NCBI RefSeq assembly: GCF_900176465.1
Contig: NZ_FWXR01000007.1
Coordinates: 1 to 64,000 of the forward strand
Direction of reading: 5' to 3'
DNA from: Fulvimarina manganoxydans
Lineage (GTDB): Bacteria; Pseudomonadota; Alphaproteobacteria; Rhizobiales; Rhizobiaceae
DNA length: 64,000 nucleotides
The translations under genes and the position numbers were made by a program. The notes below the pieces were generated by a model that made no database searches, had not been told where the DNA came from, and was given only the letters and a program-made list of their open reading frames with translations. Shown in pieces: positions 18,248 through 28,692 of this stretch; positions within the stretch are counted from its first letter, which is position 1; each line of letters begins with the position of its first letter.

Positions 18248-18358
18248 GCCCGCCGGTGGGAGGAACCGGCGGGCCTCATAGGAACGGACCACCTTTGGGA
18301 GGAGGAGTGGCGGTCCTTGTCATCGCGGCAACCATTGGGAGGAGGAGAGGTTGCCGCG
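18248..18358 (-). ncRNA. Cuckoo triplet 1 (promoter-proximal): hairpins 18324-18358, 18286-18316, 18248-18274
   Basis: This triplet follows the DUF1127 stop codon by 20 bp. Stems are CGCGGCAACC/GGTTGCCGCG, GGACC/GGTCC with an internal bulge, and a perfect 10-bp GCCCGCCGGT/ACCGGCGGGC around GGGAGGA (plus strand). Its stem sequences differ from triplets 2-5 except that the last resembles the terminal hairpin at 17711. Confidence 0.75.
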
Positions 18359-18378
18359 AATTCGAATTTTATGTTTGG

Positions 18379-18522
18379 TCAGCCGACGGTGCGACGTGCG
18401 ATCGTCGGAATGTCGTATCGCGAGATGCCGAGATCGGCGAGTTCGCGCTGCGAAAGACGATTCAACTCGTTGACGGTCTCGCGATAACGCCGCCAGTTGT
18501 TGTATGAGCGAACGATATCCAT
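18379..18522 (-). CDS. DUF1127 small protein (CcaF1-like), host gene of the cuckoo RNA array
   Basis: The 47-residue product (MDIVRSYNNWRRYRETVNEL at its N-terminus) has the DUF1127 core LSQRELADLGISRYDI, then PTIARRTVG. Short arginine-rich DUF1127 proteins occur in many alphaproteobacteria. CcaF1 of Rhodobacter is described as an RNA-binding factor that affects processing of the small RNAs encoded downstream in the same transcript. The same arrangement is seen here, with the first hairpin 20 bp beyond the stop codon. The ATG has AAGGA close upstream. The gene is below 150 bp and easily missed. Confidence 0.88.
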   Translation of the reverse strand: MDIVRSYNNWRRYRETVNELNRLSQRELADLGISRYDIPTIARRTVG

Positions 18523-18541
18523 AGTTCCTTGCCTTTTCCTG

Positions 18542-18569
18542 ACCAGTTGACTGGTTTCAATCGATTGAA
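18542..18569 (-). promoter_or_regulatory. Two adjacent palindromes just upstream of the DUF1127 gene
   Basis: TTCAATCGATTGAA (18556-18569) is a perfect 14-bp palindrome, and ACCAGTTGACTGGT (18542-18555) directly abuts it as a 6-bp dyad around TG. They lie 20-47 bp before the DUF1127 start codon. They could be an operator, or two small hairpins in the leader that affect translation of the gene. Nothing in the sequence decides between these. Confidence 0.45.
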
Positions 18570-18661
18570 GCGGCAGTTTCGTCTGTGTCGCTTCGTTGAC
18601 CAGAAGCTAGTCTCGGCTGATCGATTCCGGTAGGCGTTGGGCTGCATAGGAGCCATGCATT

Positions 18662-18676
18662 TTGTGCGATGCACAA
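18662..18676. promoter_or_regulatory. Perfect dyad TTGTGC-GAT-GCACAA upstream of DUF1127
   Basis: This 15-bp dyad lies 140 bp upstream of the DUF1127 start. Its half-site TTGTGC recurs upstream of other small genes in the window (124, 42827, 42873), suggesting a common regulator. The regulator is not identified. Confidence 0.4.
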
Positions 18677-19187
18677 TGACGCTCCAGTCAGTCTTGCTTC
18701 AGATATCTGCGATAAGCTCCGCCAACCCGGTGCCGCAGGCTGCAGGAGTGGCGCTGCGCGGGCGGCATTCCTCCTATTTCGGCATTCGGCGAAGCGCCTT
18801 GAGAGTGTTTTGCCTGGTCTCCTGCTCGCCGGAAAACGGTCCGTTCATCCTCGCAAAGCCAATCCGACGACCGATTGGTATTCGGGGCAAGCCATTTTAA
18901 GTCAGCTGCGAAGCGTGGTCGGCCGATCCCGGGTATCACGCGACTGACCCTCACGAATTTTGAGATACTGAAGGGAATCGAGTCTTTGACCGGTTGCGCG
19001 GCGCGCTTGTCCATATAAGAAGAGTGCGACGCGCGTGCCCTTCGGCCGAATTTCGCTCCGCCTTCGTGAAAAAGGCGCGCGAAAGGGGTGAGAGTCGGCA
19101 CAAATTGACCGTTTCCGACTCTTTCGTGACATGGGAGCCGGTGATATAGAGGCGCGCGCCTCATGCCGGTTTGCGCCGGCGTGCCAT

Positions 19188-19272
19188 GCGGGTGTGGCGG
19201 AATTGGCAGACGCACTTGGTTTAGGTCCAAGCGCCGAGAGGCATGGGGGTTCAAGTCCCTCCACCCGCACCA
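19188..19272 (+). tRNA. tRNA-Leu (anticodon UAG)
   Basis: The acceptor stem GCGGGTG pairs with CACCCGC and is followed by A and an encoded CCA. The anticodon stem CTTGG/CCAAG encloses TTTAGGT, giving anticodon UAG, which reads CUN leucine codons. The long variable arm (CGCCGAGAGGCAT) is the class-II form expected for leucine. The T arm GGGGGTTCAAGTCCCTCC is intact. It lies 74 bp before tig. Confidence 0.96.
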
Positions 19273-19346
19273 GTTCCATCGAAAGGACATGGATTGACGG
19301 CCGCGCCCGCCGGGCGCGCCGGACAAGAAGAAGAAGGTTTTTGATA

Positions 19347-20711
19347 ATGCAGGTGACGGAAACGAAGGCCGAGGGCCTCAAGCGGGAGATCGAGGTCGTC
19401 GTCCCTGCCTCGGACCTCGAAGCCCGGCTTCAGACCCGGCTGCACGAAGCCAAGGACAAGGTTCAGCTCAAGGGTTTCCGCCCTGGCAAGGTGCCGGTGT
19501 CTCATCTGCGCAAGATGTACGGCAAGTCGCTGATGGCCGAGATCGTCAACGAGATTCTCAACGAGACGCCGCGCAGCGTGATCGCCGAGCGTAACGAGCG
19601 CTCCGCCATGCAGCCCGAGATCGGCATGAGCGAGGACGAGGGCGAGGCCGAGAAGGTGCTGGCTGGAAAGTCGGATTTCCGCTTCACGATCTCCTACGAG
19701 AAGCTTCCGAGCTTCGAGCTTCAGGACACCGACGGTCTGAAGATCGAGCGCCCGATCGTCGAGATCGAGGATGAGGAAGTCGAGGAGCAGGTCCGCCGCG
19801 TAGCGGAAAACGCGCGCGACTACGAGCCCAAGGACGGCCCGGCCGCCGAGGGCGACCGCGTCACGCTCGATTTCGTCGGCAAGATCGACGGCGAGGCGTT
19901 CCAAGGCGGTTCGGCGACCGATTCCAACCTTGTGATCGGCTCCAAGCAGTTCATCCCCGGCTTCGAGGACCAGCTCGTCGGCGTCTCGGCGGGCGAGGAG
20001 AAAACCGTCGTCGTGACCTTCCCGGAGGACTACGGCGCCCCCGATCTCGCCGGCAAGGAAGCGACCTTCGAGACGACCGTCAAGGCCGTCGCGGCGCCGA
20101 CCGAGATGGCGATCGACGACGATCTCGCCAAGAAGCTGGGGCTCGAGTCGGCTGAGCGTCTGCGCACCGTGGTTCGCGAGCAGATCGAGAGCCAGTACGG
20201 CCAGATGACCCGTCAGAAGGTCAAGCGTCAGATCCTCGACGCGCTCGACGAGACCTATTCCTTCGAGCTGCCGGAGCGCCTCGTCGAGGCCGAGTTCAAC
20301 AATATCTGGAACCAGGTTCAGGCCGAGCTGTCGCGTTCGGGCCGGAGCTTCGAGGACGAGGACACGACCGAGGATAAGGCGCGCGAGGAATATCGTGCGC
20401 TGGCCGAGCGCCGCGTTCGCCTGGGTCTCGTCCTATCAGAAATCGGCGAGAAGGTCGGCGTTCAGGTCTCCGACGAGGAGATGCAGCGGGCGATGTTCGA
20501 TCAGCTGCGCCGCTATCCCGGCCAGGAGCGCGAGATCTACGAGTTCTACCAGAAGAACCCGGATGCCCTCGCCAGCCTGCGCGCGCCGATCTATGAGGAG
20601 AAGGTCATCGATCACCTCCTCGGCAATGCCGACGTGACGGACAAGGTCGTCACCAAGGACGAGCTGCTCGCCGAGGATGAGGACGAGGGGCCGCAGGCTC
20701 TCGCCTCCTGA
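19347..20711 (+). CDS. tig: Trigger factor, ribosome-associated chaperone and peptidyl-prolyl isomerase
   Basis: The 454-residue protein starts at the ATG before [20 protein letters not shown]; the longer upstream reading runs through the tRNA. The ribosome-binding domain holds the signature GFRPGKVP (about residues 48-55; family GFRxGKxP). The FKBP-type domain follows (about 155-240: [29 protein letters not shown]). The helical C-terminal chaperone domain ends in an acidic tail. It binds nascent chains at the ribosome exit. It precedes the clpP-clpX-lon block and is closed by its own terminator. Confidence 0.96.
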   Translation: MQVTETKAEGLKREIEVVVPASDLEARLQTRLHEAKDKVQLKGFRPGKVPVSHLRKMYGKSLMAEIVNEILNETPRSVIAERNERSAMQPEIGMSEDEGEAEKVLAGKSDFRFTISYEKLPSFELQDTDGLKIERPIVEIEDEEVEEQVRRVAENARDYEPKDGPAAEGDRVTLDFVGKIDGEAFQGGSATDSNLVIGSKQFIPGFEDQLVGVSAGEEKTVVVTFPEDYGAPDLAGKEATFETTVKAVAAPTEMAIDDDLAKKLGLESAERLRTVVREQIESQYGQMTRQKVKRQILDALDETYSFELPERLVEAEFNNIWNQVQAELSRSGRSFEDEDTTEDKAREEYRALAERRVRLGLVLSEIGEKVGVQVSDEEMQRAMFDQLRRYPGQEREIYEFYQKNPDALASLRAPIYEEKVIDHLLGNADVTDKVVTKDELLAEDEDEGPQALAS

Positions 20712-20788
20712 GGCAATCGGACGCATGGCGCGTGATTCCGCCATGCGCTGACCCCGTTTCGCCTCGGCCGAAAAATTTGAACAAGATC

Positions 20789-20821
20789 ATCGGGTCGGCT
20801 TATCGCCGGCCCGATTTTTTT
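20789..20821 (+). terminator. Intrinsic terminator of tig
   Basis: ATCGGGTCGGC pairs with GCCGGCCCGAT around TTATC, with one mismatch, and is followed by a run of seven T. Confidence 0.85.
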
Positions 20822-20955
20822 AGCCGTCGTCATGTTCTCGTCAAAGCGGGGCGCATAACCCGCCGGATCGCTCACAGATGGGCCAGGCGCGCCATTCTTT
20901 CATCCGCGCCCTATGTGCCGCCCAGACCGCTTTAAGCCACGTGAAGGAAGGTTTT

Positions 20956-23346
20956 ATGCATCGAAGGATGATGGCATGGCTTGTGCTGATCGTTGCGAGT
21001 CTCGTGACGTTCGCCGGGCCGAGTTTCGCGCAAGGGGTGGATTCTCTCACGAGTTCGCAAAGCGCCGGCGACACTTCGGGGCAGGCCGGCGAACCCTCGC
21101 TCGACGATCTCATCGCCATCCTCGAAAATGAGAACACACGCGCAAAGCTCCTGGAGTCCTTGAAGGCTGCCGCTTACACCGCTCCGACGGATGCTGGAGC
21201 CGCCGAGGCGCCCGCGGCCGAAGACGTGCCCCAGACCCTGCCGGGCCAGATCGCGGATGCTGTTCGATCCTTCATCGGCTCGGCCGCTGATACCGGTCAG
21301 GACGTTCTCGACAGCCTCGATTCATCGATGGTGATGCTATCGGGCGCGGGCTCGATCGATATTCCCGATATTCTGACGGCGATCCTTCCCGTCGGCCTCG
21401 TCGCGATTGTCGTGTTCTTGGTTCTGGGTCTCGGACGCATCATCAAAGCGCCGATCTTCAGAGGCCTGTCCGCTTCGACCACCGAGGCCGGACCCTTGCG
21501 CAAATTGTTTCTGCTGGTGGTCTCCGGCGTCGTCGACGCCTTATCGATCGTCCTCGCCTGGGCATCGGGTATCGTTGCGGCCGCTGTTTTCTTCAACGGC
21601 CAGCCGGGTATCAATCAGCAGCTTTTCCTGAATGCCTTCCTCTTGATCGAGATGATCAAGGTCTGTCTCGGCATTTTCGTTTCGCCGAACTATCCGGCCC
21701 TCAGACTGACGCCATTCTCCAATCGGCAGGCCAGCTATTGGTATTTCTGGTTCTCTCGGCTGATTTCGCTTCTCGGCTATACGTTTCTGTTCGTCGCACC
21801 GGTCATTCATAGCTCGTCCTCACCGCAGGCGGCGGATGCCGTCCGTTTTGCCGTCGTGATCTTCTCGGTTCTCCTGATGATCGCCCTGATCTTGAAGAAC
21901 CGAGGCACGGTCCGCGAACGCTTGAAGCGCGCTCATAAGAATGGAGACAGCAGCTTCGGCGCCCATGTGAACGCCTTTATCGGACAGGTTTGGTGGGCCG
22001 TTGCCATCGGTTTCGTGCTGGCGGCCTTCATCGTCTGGCTCCGCAGCCCGGAAGAGGGTTTGCGTTTCCTGACGCTCGCGACGTTGAAATCGATCGCGGC
22101 GATGGCTGTCGGTGGGCTGATCGTCTCGGTCCTGACGCGTTGGATCGCCAGCGGCATCCCCATCCCCGAAAGCACGAAGGCTAAACTTCCGCTGCTCGAG
22201 CGTCGGGTGAACAGCTTCATTCCGAACGCGCTGACCGTCCTGCGCTTCGTGGCCGTCATCGCCGTCCTTGCCTACATCCTGGAGGCCTGGTCGCTGCTTC
22301 ATTACAGCGACTGGTTGGCGACATCGGCTGGCCAGCGCCTTGTCGGCGGCTTCATCGGGGCCGGCATCATCCTCTGCGTCGGCGTCGCGATCTATCTCGC
22401 CGTCTCTTCGTGGGTCGAATACCGGCTCAATCCGAACTTCGGAAAGGTGCCGACAGCCCGCGAGCGCACGCTCCTGTCCCTGTTCCGCAACGCGTTCACC
22501 ATCACCATGGTGGTTGTCGTCGCGATGCTTGTGCTCAGTCAGATTGGCATCGATATCGCCCCGCTTCTCGCCGGTGCCGGTGTCGTCGGCCTGGCGGTCG
22601 GTTTCGGTGCTCAGAAATTCGTTCAGGACATCATCACCGGTGCCTTCATCCAGATCCAGAATGCGATGAACGAGGGTGATATCGTGGAGGTGAACGGTGT
22701 GTCGGGCACGGTCGAACAACTTACCGTTCGCTCCGTCGGCATCCGAACGCTGGACGGCACTTGGTATCTGATCCCGTTCTCATCGGTGGATCAGGTCGCC
22801 AATTTCTCCAAGGACTTCGCCTATTATGTCGCCGATCTCGGCGTTGCTTACCGTGAGAATGTCGACGACGTGAAACAGCTGATGCAGGACGCTTTCGACG
22901 AGATGAAAGAGGGCCCTGTCGCCGACAATCTCCTCAGTGGCTTCGACATGTGGGGTGTGAATGAACTTGGCGATTCTGCCGTCGTGGTTCGCGGCCGCGT
23001 CATGACCAAGCCAGGAACCCAATGGGGCGTCGGCCGCGCCTATCGCGAAATCGTCAAACGGATGGCCGACGAGCGCGGCATCGAAATTCCGTTCCCGCAC
23101 ATGACGGTTTGGTTCGGCGAAGACCGCAAGGGCAAGGCCCCGCCGATCCATGTGGCGCAGGACGTCGTTGCGACGACGGCGAAGCCTGCCCGGATCGCCG
23201 AGGAGCCGAAGCTCGAAGACGGAAAGGCAACGACGAATCAGGCTCCTCGACGCGGAGACGACGCTTACGGAATTCATGATTCCGAAGGTCGGCCGATCCC
23301 GCCCGACCAGGGCGACATCGACAGCGCTGGCGGCGGTCGCGGCTGA
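20956..23346 (+). CDS. Large MscS-family mechanosensitive channel
   Basis: This 796-residue protein starts at an ATG preceded by AAGGAAGG. A signal peptide (to about residue 25, PSFAQG) is followed by a roughly 100-residue periplasmic segment and many membrane helices (about 11, residues 135-570). The MscS pore helix is AGAGVVGLAVGFGAQKFVQ with the following DIITG. The beta domain reads EGDIVEVNGVSGTVEQLTVR, then GTWYLIPFSSVDQVANFSKD, and a cytoplasmic alpha/beta domain follows. A polar tail ends the protein. Such channels open on osmotic down-shock. It sits between tig and clpP, in the same direction. Confidence 0.9.
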   Translation: MHRRMMAWLVLIVASLVTFAGPSFAQGVDSLTSSQSAGDTSGQAGEPSLDDLIAILENENTRAKLLESLKAAAYTAPTDAGAAEAPAAEDVPQTLPGQIADAVRSFIGSAADTGQDVLDSLDSSMVMLSGAGSIDIPDILTAILPVGLVAIVVFLVLGLGRIIKAPIFRGLSASTTEAGPLRKLFLLVVSGVVDALSIVLAWASGIVAAAVFFNGQPGINQQLFLNAFLLIEMIKVCLGIFVSPNYPALRLTPFSNRQASYWYFWFSRLISLLGYTFLFVAPVIHSSSSPQAADAVRFAVVIFSVLLMIALILKNRGTVRERLKRAHKNGDSSFGAHVNAFIGQVWWAVAIGFVLAAFIVWLRSPEEGLRFLTLATLKSIAAMAVGGLIVSVLTRWIASGIPIPESTKAKLPLLERRVNSFIPNALTVLRFVAVIAVLAYILEAWSLLHYSDWLATSAGQRLVGGFIGAGIILCVGVAIYLAVSSWVEYRLNPNFGKVPTARERTLLSLFRNAFTITMVVVVAMLVLSQIGIDIAPLLAGAGVVGLAVGFGAQKFVQDIITGAFIQIQNAMNEGDIVEVNGVSGTVEQLTVRSVGIRTLDGTWYLIPFSSVDQVANFSKDFAYYVADLGVAYRENVDDVKQLMQDAFDEMKEGPVADNLLSGFDMWGVNELGDSAVVVRGRVMTKPGTQWGVGRAYREIVKRMADERGIEIPFPHMTVWFGEDRKGKAPPIHVAQDVVATTAKPARIAEEPKLEDGKATTNQAPRRGDDAYGIHDSEGRPIPPDQGDIDSAGGGRG

Positions 23347-23694
23347 TAGACATCGTGACGCGGGTCTTCGTCGGACGCTGCGCTCGCCAATGAAGCTGAC
23401 AGGCCGGGCGGGATGGGTGGCATCCTACCCGGCGTGACCCAAATTGGGCGGAACGATGCGGGTGAAATTCGATCGTCGTCCTCCGGCGAGGGGACGTTTG
23501 ACGCGCGAGATCGACAAAATTCACTATCGCGCGAAGGAAATTGGGCTTAGCGCCGCCTGATCGGCGCTCTCGCCCGCGCTCGCCTTGCATACCCCTAGGC
23601 GTCGGTCATATCTGTCGATCGAACCCAGACGAAGCGATTCGCCTCGGATCGGCACGCCCGACCCGAAAGCTCCGACCAGCGAGATCAATTGACC
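23347..23694. other. Intergenic region upstream of clpP
   Basis: About 350 bp with no convincing gene. It contains a possible heat-shock promoter near 23584-23613, given separately. The leftward frame covering it is antisense to the channel gene and lacks family features. Confidence 0.55.
23584..23613 (+). promoter_or_regulatory. Possible sigma-32 (RpoH) type promoter of clpP
   Basis: CTTG at 23584-23587 and CATATCT at 23607-23613 are 19 bp apart. The alphaproteobacterial RpoH pattern is CTTG, 17-18 bp, then CYTATNT, so the match is imperfect. It lies about 80 bp before the clpP start, where one would expect it. Confidence 0.25.
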
Positions 23695-24330
23695 ATGAAG
23701 CATCCCGTCGAAACCGCCATGAACCTCGTGCCCATGGTGGTCGAGCAGACCAACCGCGGGGAACGAGCCTACGACATCTTCTCGCGCCTTCTGAAGGAGC
23801 GTGTGATTTTCATCACCGGGCCCATCGAGGACTCGATGGCGACGCTGGTCTGCGCGCAGCTCCTCTTCCTTGAGGCCGACAATCCGAAGAAGGAGATCGC
23901 GCTCTATATCAACTCGCCGGGCGGCGTGGTGACGAGCGGCATGGCGATCTACGACACCATGCAGTTCATCAAGCCGCCGGTCTCCACGCTTTGCATCGGT
24001 CAGGCCGCCTCGATGGGCTCGCTTCTCCTGTGTGCCGGCCATGCAGACATGCGCTTTGCCACGCCCAATGCCCGCATCATGGTGCATCAGCCTTCGGGCG
24101 GCTTCTCGGGCCAGGCCTCGGACATCGAGCGTCACGCCCAGGACATCATCAAACTGAAGCGCCGGCTGAACGAGACCTATGTCAAGCATACCGGCCAGGA
24201 CTACGAAACCATTGAACGCACGCTCGACCGCGACCACTTCATGACGGCGGACGAAGCGCGCGAATTCGGTCTTATCGATAAGGTCTACTCGTCCCGCGAG
24301 GCCTTGGAGACCGAGACGGCCAAGAGCTGA
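23695..24330 (+). CDS. clpP: ATP-dependent Clp protease proteolytic subunit
   Basis: The 211-residue serine protease has the triad in order: S106 in [11 protein letters not shown]131 in [10 protein letters not shown] and D180 in [28 protein letters not shown] is the substrate-site strand. The ATG at 23695 is preferred over the TTG two codons upstream because family members begin [13 protein letters not shown]. Two stacked heptamers form the chamber that works with ClpX, encoded 219 bp downstream in the same direction. Confidence 0.97.
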   Translation: MKHPVETAMNLVPMVVEQTNRGERAYDIFSRLLKERVIFITGPIEDSMATLVCAQLLFLEADNPKKEIALYINSPGGVVTSGMAIYDTMQFIKPPVSTLCIGQAASMGSLLLCAGHADMRFATPNARIMVHQPSGGFSGQASDIERHAQDIIKLKRRLNETYVKHTGQDYETIERTLDRDHFMTADEAREFGLIDKVYSSREALETETAKS

Positions 24331-24549
24331 TCGACGCGAAGGAACCCTCTCCATCCGTCCTGCGATTGGACGGATGGTGTTAAGGGCTGCTCAAGCGGAA
24401 CCGGATAGGGTCGGATATTGACCTGACGGCAAGCAGGCGAAACGTCGCAAAATCGTCACTGGCTTTGCCAAGGTGCCGTATTGCGATTAGGTTGAGGCCG
24501 GTACGGTATTGCGAGGACCAGCGGCAGTCCGGATTGGAAGGAAAGACGA

Positions 24550-25818
<1,269 letters not shown>

Positions 25819-25844
25819 CGTTTTCCACTTCTGATAGGAAATCG

Positions 25845-25883
25845 AAAACCCGTTGTGCCGTCGCCGGCGCGGCGGGTTTTTCG
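25845..25883 (+). terminator. Second terminator-like hairpin after clpX
   Basis: AAAACCCG pairs with CGGGTTTT, with internal GCCG/CGGC complementarity, and is followed by TCGTTTT. It stands 27 bp beyond the clpX stop. Confidence 0.65.
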
Positions 25884-25976
25884 TTTTCGATCGGTTGTCG
25901 CTGGACGCCCGCTTGGCTTTGCCGGCGTCCGGCTTGCAGCAAGCCTCGTGATGCACATTGGTTGTTCTGTCACACG

Positions 25977-26006
25977 CTTGCAATTCAGGCGGTTGAGACC
26001 CACATT
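25977..26006 (+). promoter_or_regulatory. Possible sigma-32 type promoter of lon
   Basis: CTTG at 25977-25980 is followed after 18 bp by CCCACATT, close to the RpoH -10 pattern. It lies 95 bp before lon, beyond the clpX terminators, so lon needs a promoter here. The match is by eye. Confidence 0.3.
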
Positions 26007-26100
26007 CCACTTCGAAAACGGCGTCTGATCCGACCGCTTCGAAGAAGGGTCCGAGCGGATGGCCAAAGGACGGCTGAGGCAGCCGTAGAAAGGAAAACTC

Positions 26101-28524
26101 ATGTCCAACATGCCGGAAAGCCGGGATCGGATCGAGGCGAATCTCTATCCGGTTTTGCCCCTTCGCGACATCGTGGTCTTCCCGCACATGATCGTGCCTC
26201 TCTTTGTCGGGCGCGAGAAGTCGATCAAGGCGCTGGAAGAGGTCATGGGCGCCGACAAGCAGATCCTGCTCGCGACGCAGAAGAATGCGGGCGACGAGGA
26301 CCCTGATCCCGACGCCATCTATGAGATGGGGACCGTCGCCAATGTGCTGCAGCTTCTGAAGCTGCCCGACGGCACCGTGAAGGTGCTCGTCGAGGGCATG
26401 GCGCGAGCGCGGATTGAGGAGTTCTCTGGCCGCGAGGAGTGGCACGAGGCGAGCGCGGTCATCATCGAAGACGCCGAGGACGACCCGGTCGAGGTCGAGG
26501 CGCTCGCGCGTTCGGTGGTCTCGGAGTTCGAAAACTACGTCAAGCTCAACAAGAAGATTTCGCCCGAAGTCGTCGGCGCCGCCAGCCAGATCGAGGACTA
26601 TTCCAAGCTCGCCGACACGATCGCCTCGCATCTTGCGATCAAGCTGCCCGAAAAGCAGGAGATGCTGACGCTCGTCTCCGTGCGCGAGCGGCTGGAAAAG
26701 GCTCTCGGCTTCATGGAGGCCGAAATCTCAGTCCTTCAGGTGGAGAAGCGCATCCGCTCGCGCGTCAAGCGCCAGATGGAGAAGACTCAGCGCGAATACT
26801 ATCTGAACGAGCAGATGAAGGCGATCCAAAAGGAGCTTGGCGACGGCGAGGACGGCCGTGACGAGATGGCCGAGATCGAGGAGCGCATCAAGAATACCAA
26901 GCTCTCGAAGGAAGCCCGCGACAAGGCGAATGCGGAGCTGAAGAAGCTCAAGCAGATGTCGCCCATGTCGGCGGAAGCGACCGTCGTGCGCAACTATCTG
27001 GACTGGCTTCTGGGGCTGCCTTGGGGCCTGCGTTCCAAGGCCAAGCTCGACCTCAAGAAGGCCGAGGAGATCCTCGACGCCGACCACTACGGGCTGGAAA
27101 AGGTCAAGGAGCGGATCGTCGAATATCTGGCGGTCCAGAGCCGTCAGTCGAAGCTCAAGGGCCCGATCCTCTGCCTCGTCGGACCTCCGGGTGTCGGCAA
27201 GACCTCGCTCGCCAAATCCATCGCCAAGGCGACGGGTCGTGAATATGTCCGCATGGCGTTGGGCGGCGTGCGCGACGAGTCTGAGATCCGTGGTCACCGC
27301 CGGACTTATATCGGCTCGATGCCTGGCAAGATCATCCAGTCGATGAAGAAGGCCAAGAAGGCCAATCCGCTCTTCCTGCTCGACGAGATCGACAAGATGG
27401 GCATGGACTTCCGTGGTGATCCGTCTTCGGCGCTTCTCGAAGTGCTCGATCCGGAGCAGAACTCGACCTTCATGGATCACTATCTGGAGGTGGAATACGA
27501 CCTATCGCCCGTCATGTTCGTGACGACGGCGAACACGCTCAATATTCCCGGCCCCTTGATGGACCGCATGGAAGTCATCCGGATCGCGGGTTACACCGAG
27601 GACGAGAAGGTCGAGATCGCCAAGCGCCATCTGTTGACCAAGGCGATCCGCGACCATGCCCTGAAGCCGGAAGAGTTTTCCGTCGGCGATGATGCGCTTC
27701 GCGAGATCGCGCGTCGCTACACCCGGGAGGCCGGTGTGCGCAGCTTCGAGCGCGAGCTGATGACGCTCGCGCGGAAAGCCGTGACCTGTATCCTCAAGGG
27801 CGAAGCGGAAAAGATCGAGGTGACGGCCGAGAACATCTCCGACTTCCTCGGCGTTCCGCGCTATCGCTACGGCGAGGCCGAGCTCGAGGATCAGGTCGGC
27901 GTCGTGACGGGCCTGGCCTGGACAGAGGTTGGCGGCGAACTCCTGACGATCGAAGGCGTCATGATGCCCGGTAAGGGCAAGATGACCGTGACGGGCAATC
28001 TGAAGGATGTCATGAAGGAGTCGATCTCGGCGGCGGCTTCCTATGTTCGCTCGCGTGCACTCGACTATGGCGTGAAGCCGCCGCTTTTCGAGAAGCGGGA
28101 CATCCACGTCCACGTGCCAGAAGGGGCGACGCCGAAGGACGGACCATCCGCCGGCACGGCCATGGGCACGGCGATCATTTCGGTCCTCACCGGTATTCCG
28201 GTGCGCCGGGATATCGCGATGACGGGGGAGATCACCCTTCGCGGCCGCGTTCTGCCGATCGGGGGTCTGAAGGAGAAGCTGCTGGCGGCTCTCAGGGGCG
28301 GGATCAAGACGGTCCTGATCCCCGAAGAGAATGCCAAGGATCTGGCCGACATTCCGGACAATGTGAAAAATGGTCTGGAGATCATTCCCGTGTCGCGGAT
28401 GGGCGAGGTCCTGAAGCATGCGCTTTTGGAGCAGCCGGTTCCTGTCGAATGGTCCGAGGAGGAGGAGCCGCTCAAGGGACGCTCGCCTCTGGAAGATGAG
28501 GGCGCTACGGCTGTTGCCCACTGA
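26101..28524 (+). CDS. lon: ATP-dependent Lon protease
   Basis: The 807-residue protein has all three Lon parts. The N-terminal substrate domain begins [20 protein letters not shown]. The AAA+ module has Walker A in [15 protein letters not shown] (about residues 360-370) and [10 protein letters not shown]. The protease domain has the catalytic Ser-Lys pair: S683 in [11 protein letters not shown] and K726 in [12 protein letters not shown]. Lon degrades misfolded and regulatory proteins in the cytoplasm, including CcrM and SciP-type cell-cycle factors in related bacteria. It has its own terminator and precedes hupB, the usual alphaproteobacterial order. Confidence 0.98.
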   Translation: MSNMPESRDRIEANLYPVLPLRDIVVFPHMIVPLFVGREKSIKALEEVMGADKQILLATQKNAGDEDPDPDAIYEMGTVANVLQLLKLPDGTVKVLVEGMARARIEEFSGREEWHEASAVIIEDAEDDPVEVEALARSVVSEFENYVKLNKKISPEVVGAASQIEDYSKLADTIASHLAIKLPEKQEMLTLVSVRERLEKALGFMEAEISVLQVEKRIRSRVKRQMEKTQREYYLNEQMKAIQKELGDGEDGRDEMAEIEERIKNTKLSKEARDKANAELKKLKQMSPMSAEATVVRNYLDWLLGLPWGLRSKAKLDLKKAEEILDADHYGLEKVKERIVEYLAVQSRQSKLKGPILCLVGPPGVGKTSLAKSIAKATGREYVRMALGGVRDESEIRGHRRTYIGSMPGKIIQSMKKAKKANPLFLLDEIDKMGMDFRGDPSSALLEVLDPEQNSTFMDHYLEVEYDLSPVMFVTTANTLNIPGPLMDRMEVIRIAGYTEDEKVEIAKRHLLTKAIRDHALKPEEFSVGDDALREIARRYTREAGVRSFERELMTLARKAVTCILKGEAEKIEVTAENISDFLGVPRYRYGEAELEDQVGVVTGLAWTEVGGELLTIEGVMMPGKGKMTVTGNLKDVMKESISAAASYVRSRALDYGVKPPLFEKRDIHVHVPEGATPKDGPSAGTAMGTAIISVLTGIPVRRDIAMTGEITLRGRVLPIGGLKEKLLAALRGGIKTVLIPEENAKDLADIPDNVKNGLEIIPVSRMGEVLKHALLEQPVPVEWSEEEEPLKGRSPLEDEGATAVAH

Positions 28525-28545
28525 CGGCACTGAGCTAAATTATCG

Positions 28546-28577
28546 AAAAATGCCGCTCTTCGGGGCGGCATTTTTTT
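28546..28577 (+). terminator. Intrinsic terminator of lon
   Basis: AAAAATGCCGC pairs with GCGGCATTTTT around TCTTCGGG, and the T-run extends to 28577. Confidence 0.88.
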
Positions 28578-28692
28578 AAGGAGCCTTGATTCTCCGGGGT
28601 TTGGACGTTGCCGGCTCGGCCAGATTGCGTCAGAGTCGCGCGACCGAACACGAGAGAGTCGTGTTACCCAAGAGCCTGGAGGGTATGAGAGA

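Larger units (their letters stand above)
17711..18358 (-). ncRNA. Cuckoo-type small-RNA array: fifteen hairpins with CCTCCC loops
   Basis: Read leftward, this 648-bp block directly follows the DUF1127 gene and consists almost wholly of stem-loops. I count fifteen, each with CCTCCC, usually CCTCCTCC, in the loop of the transcribed strand. Stems differ but pair well, and substitutions between repeat units are compensatory. This matches the alphaproteobacterial cuckoo RNAs, of which CcsR1-4 of Rhodobacter (conserved CCUCCUCCC motif, downstream of the DUF1127 gene ccaF1) are the studied case. There the RNAs are processed from the DUF1127 message and respond to stress. The loop motif is complementary to Shine-Dalgarno sequence, so targeting of ribosome sites is plausible. 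The hairpin number here is far above the cases I know. Confidence 0.85.
18523..19187. other. Long intergenic region between DUF1127 locus and tRNA-Leu
   Basis: This 665-bp stretch contains the two palindromes at 18542-18569 and the dyad TTGTGCGATGCACAA at 18662-18676, all on the DUF1127 side. The remaining 500 bp show no convincing gene on either strand. The leftward frame across it runs antisense through the tRNA and is not credible. Confidence 0.6.

Noticed and set aside
17711-18358. CRISPR-like array
   Set aside because: Repeat units are about 130 bp with several different stems and similar, not unique, spacers. There are no cas genes. The conserved part is the loop, unlike CRISPR repeats.
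17711-18358. Row of Shine-Dalgarno sites or G-quadruplexes from the GGGAGGAGG words on the plus strand
   Set aside because: Each word sits exactly in a hairpin loop, and the only fitting gene, DUF1127, lies upstream on the minus strand, so CCTCCTCCC is the meaningful reading.
17529-18507. Long plus-strand and minus-strand reading frames through the hairpin region, giving repeated Arg/Gly/Glu-rich peptides
   Set aside because: They arise from the tandem hairpins carrying GGGAGGAGG and have no start site, no family and a repeat length that follows RNA structure. The paired substitutions preserve stems, not amino acids.
18688-19326. 212-codon leftward frame upstream of tig
   Set aside because: It runs antisense through tRNA-Leu and gives the well-known spurious peptide of class-II tRNA genes ([11 protein letters not shown]...).
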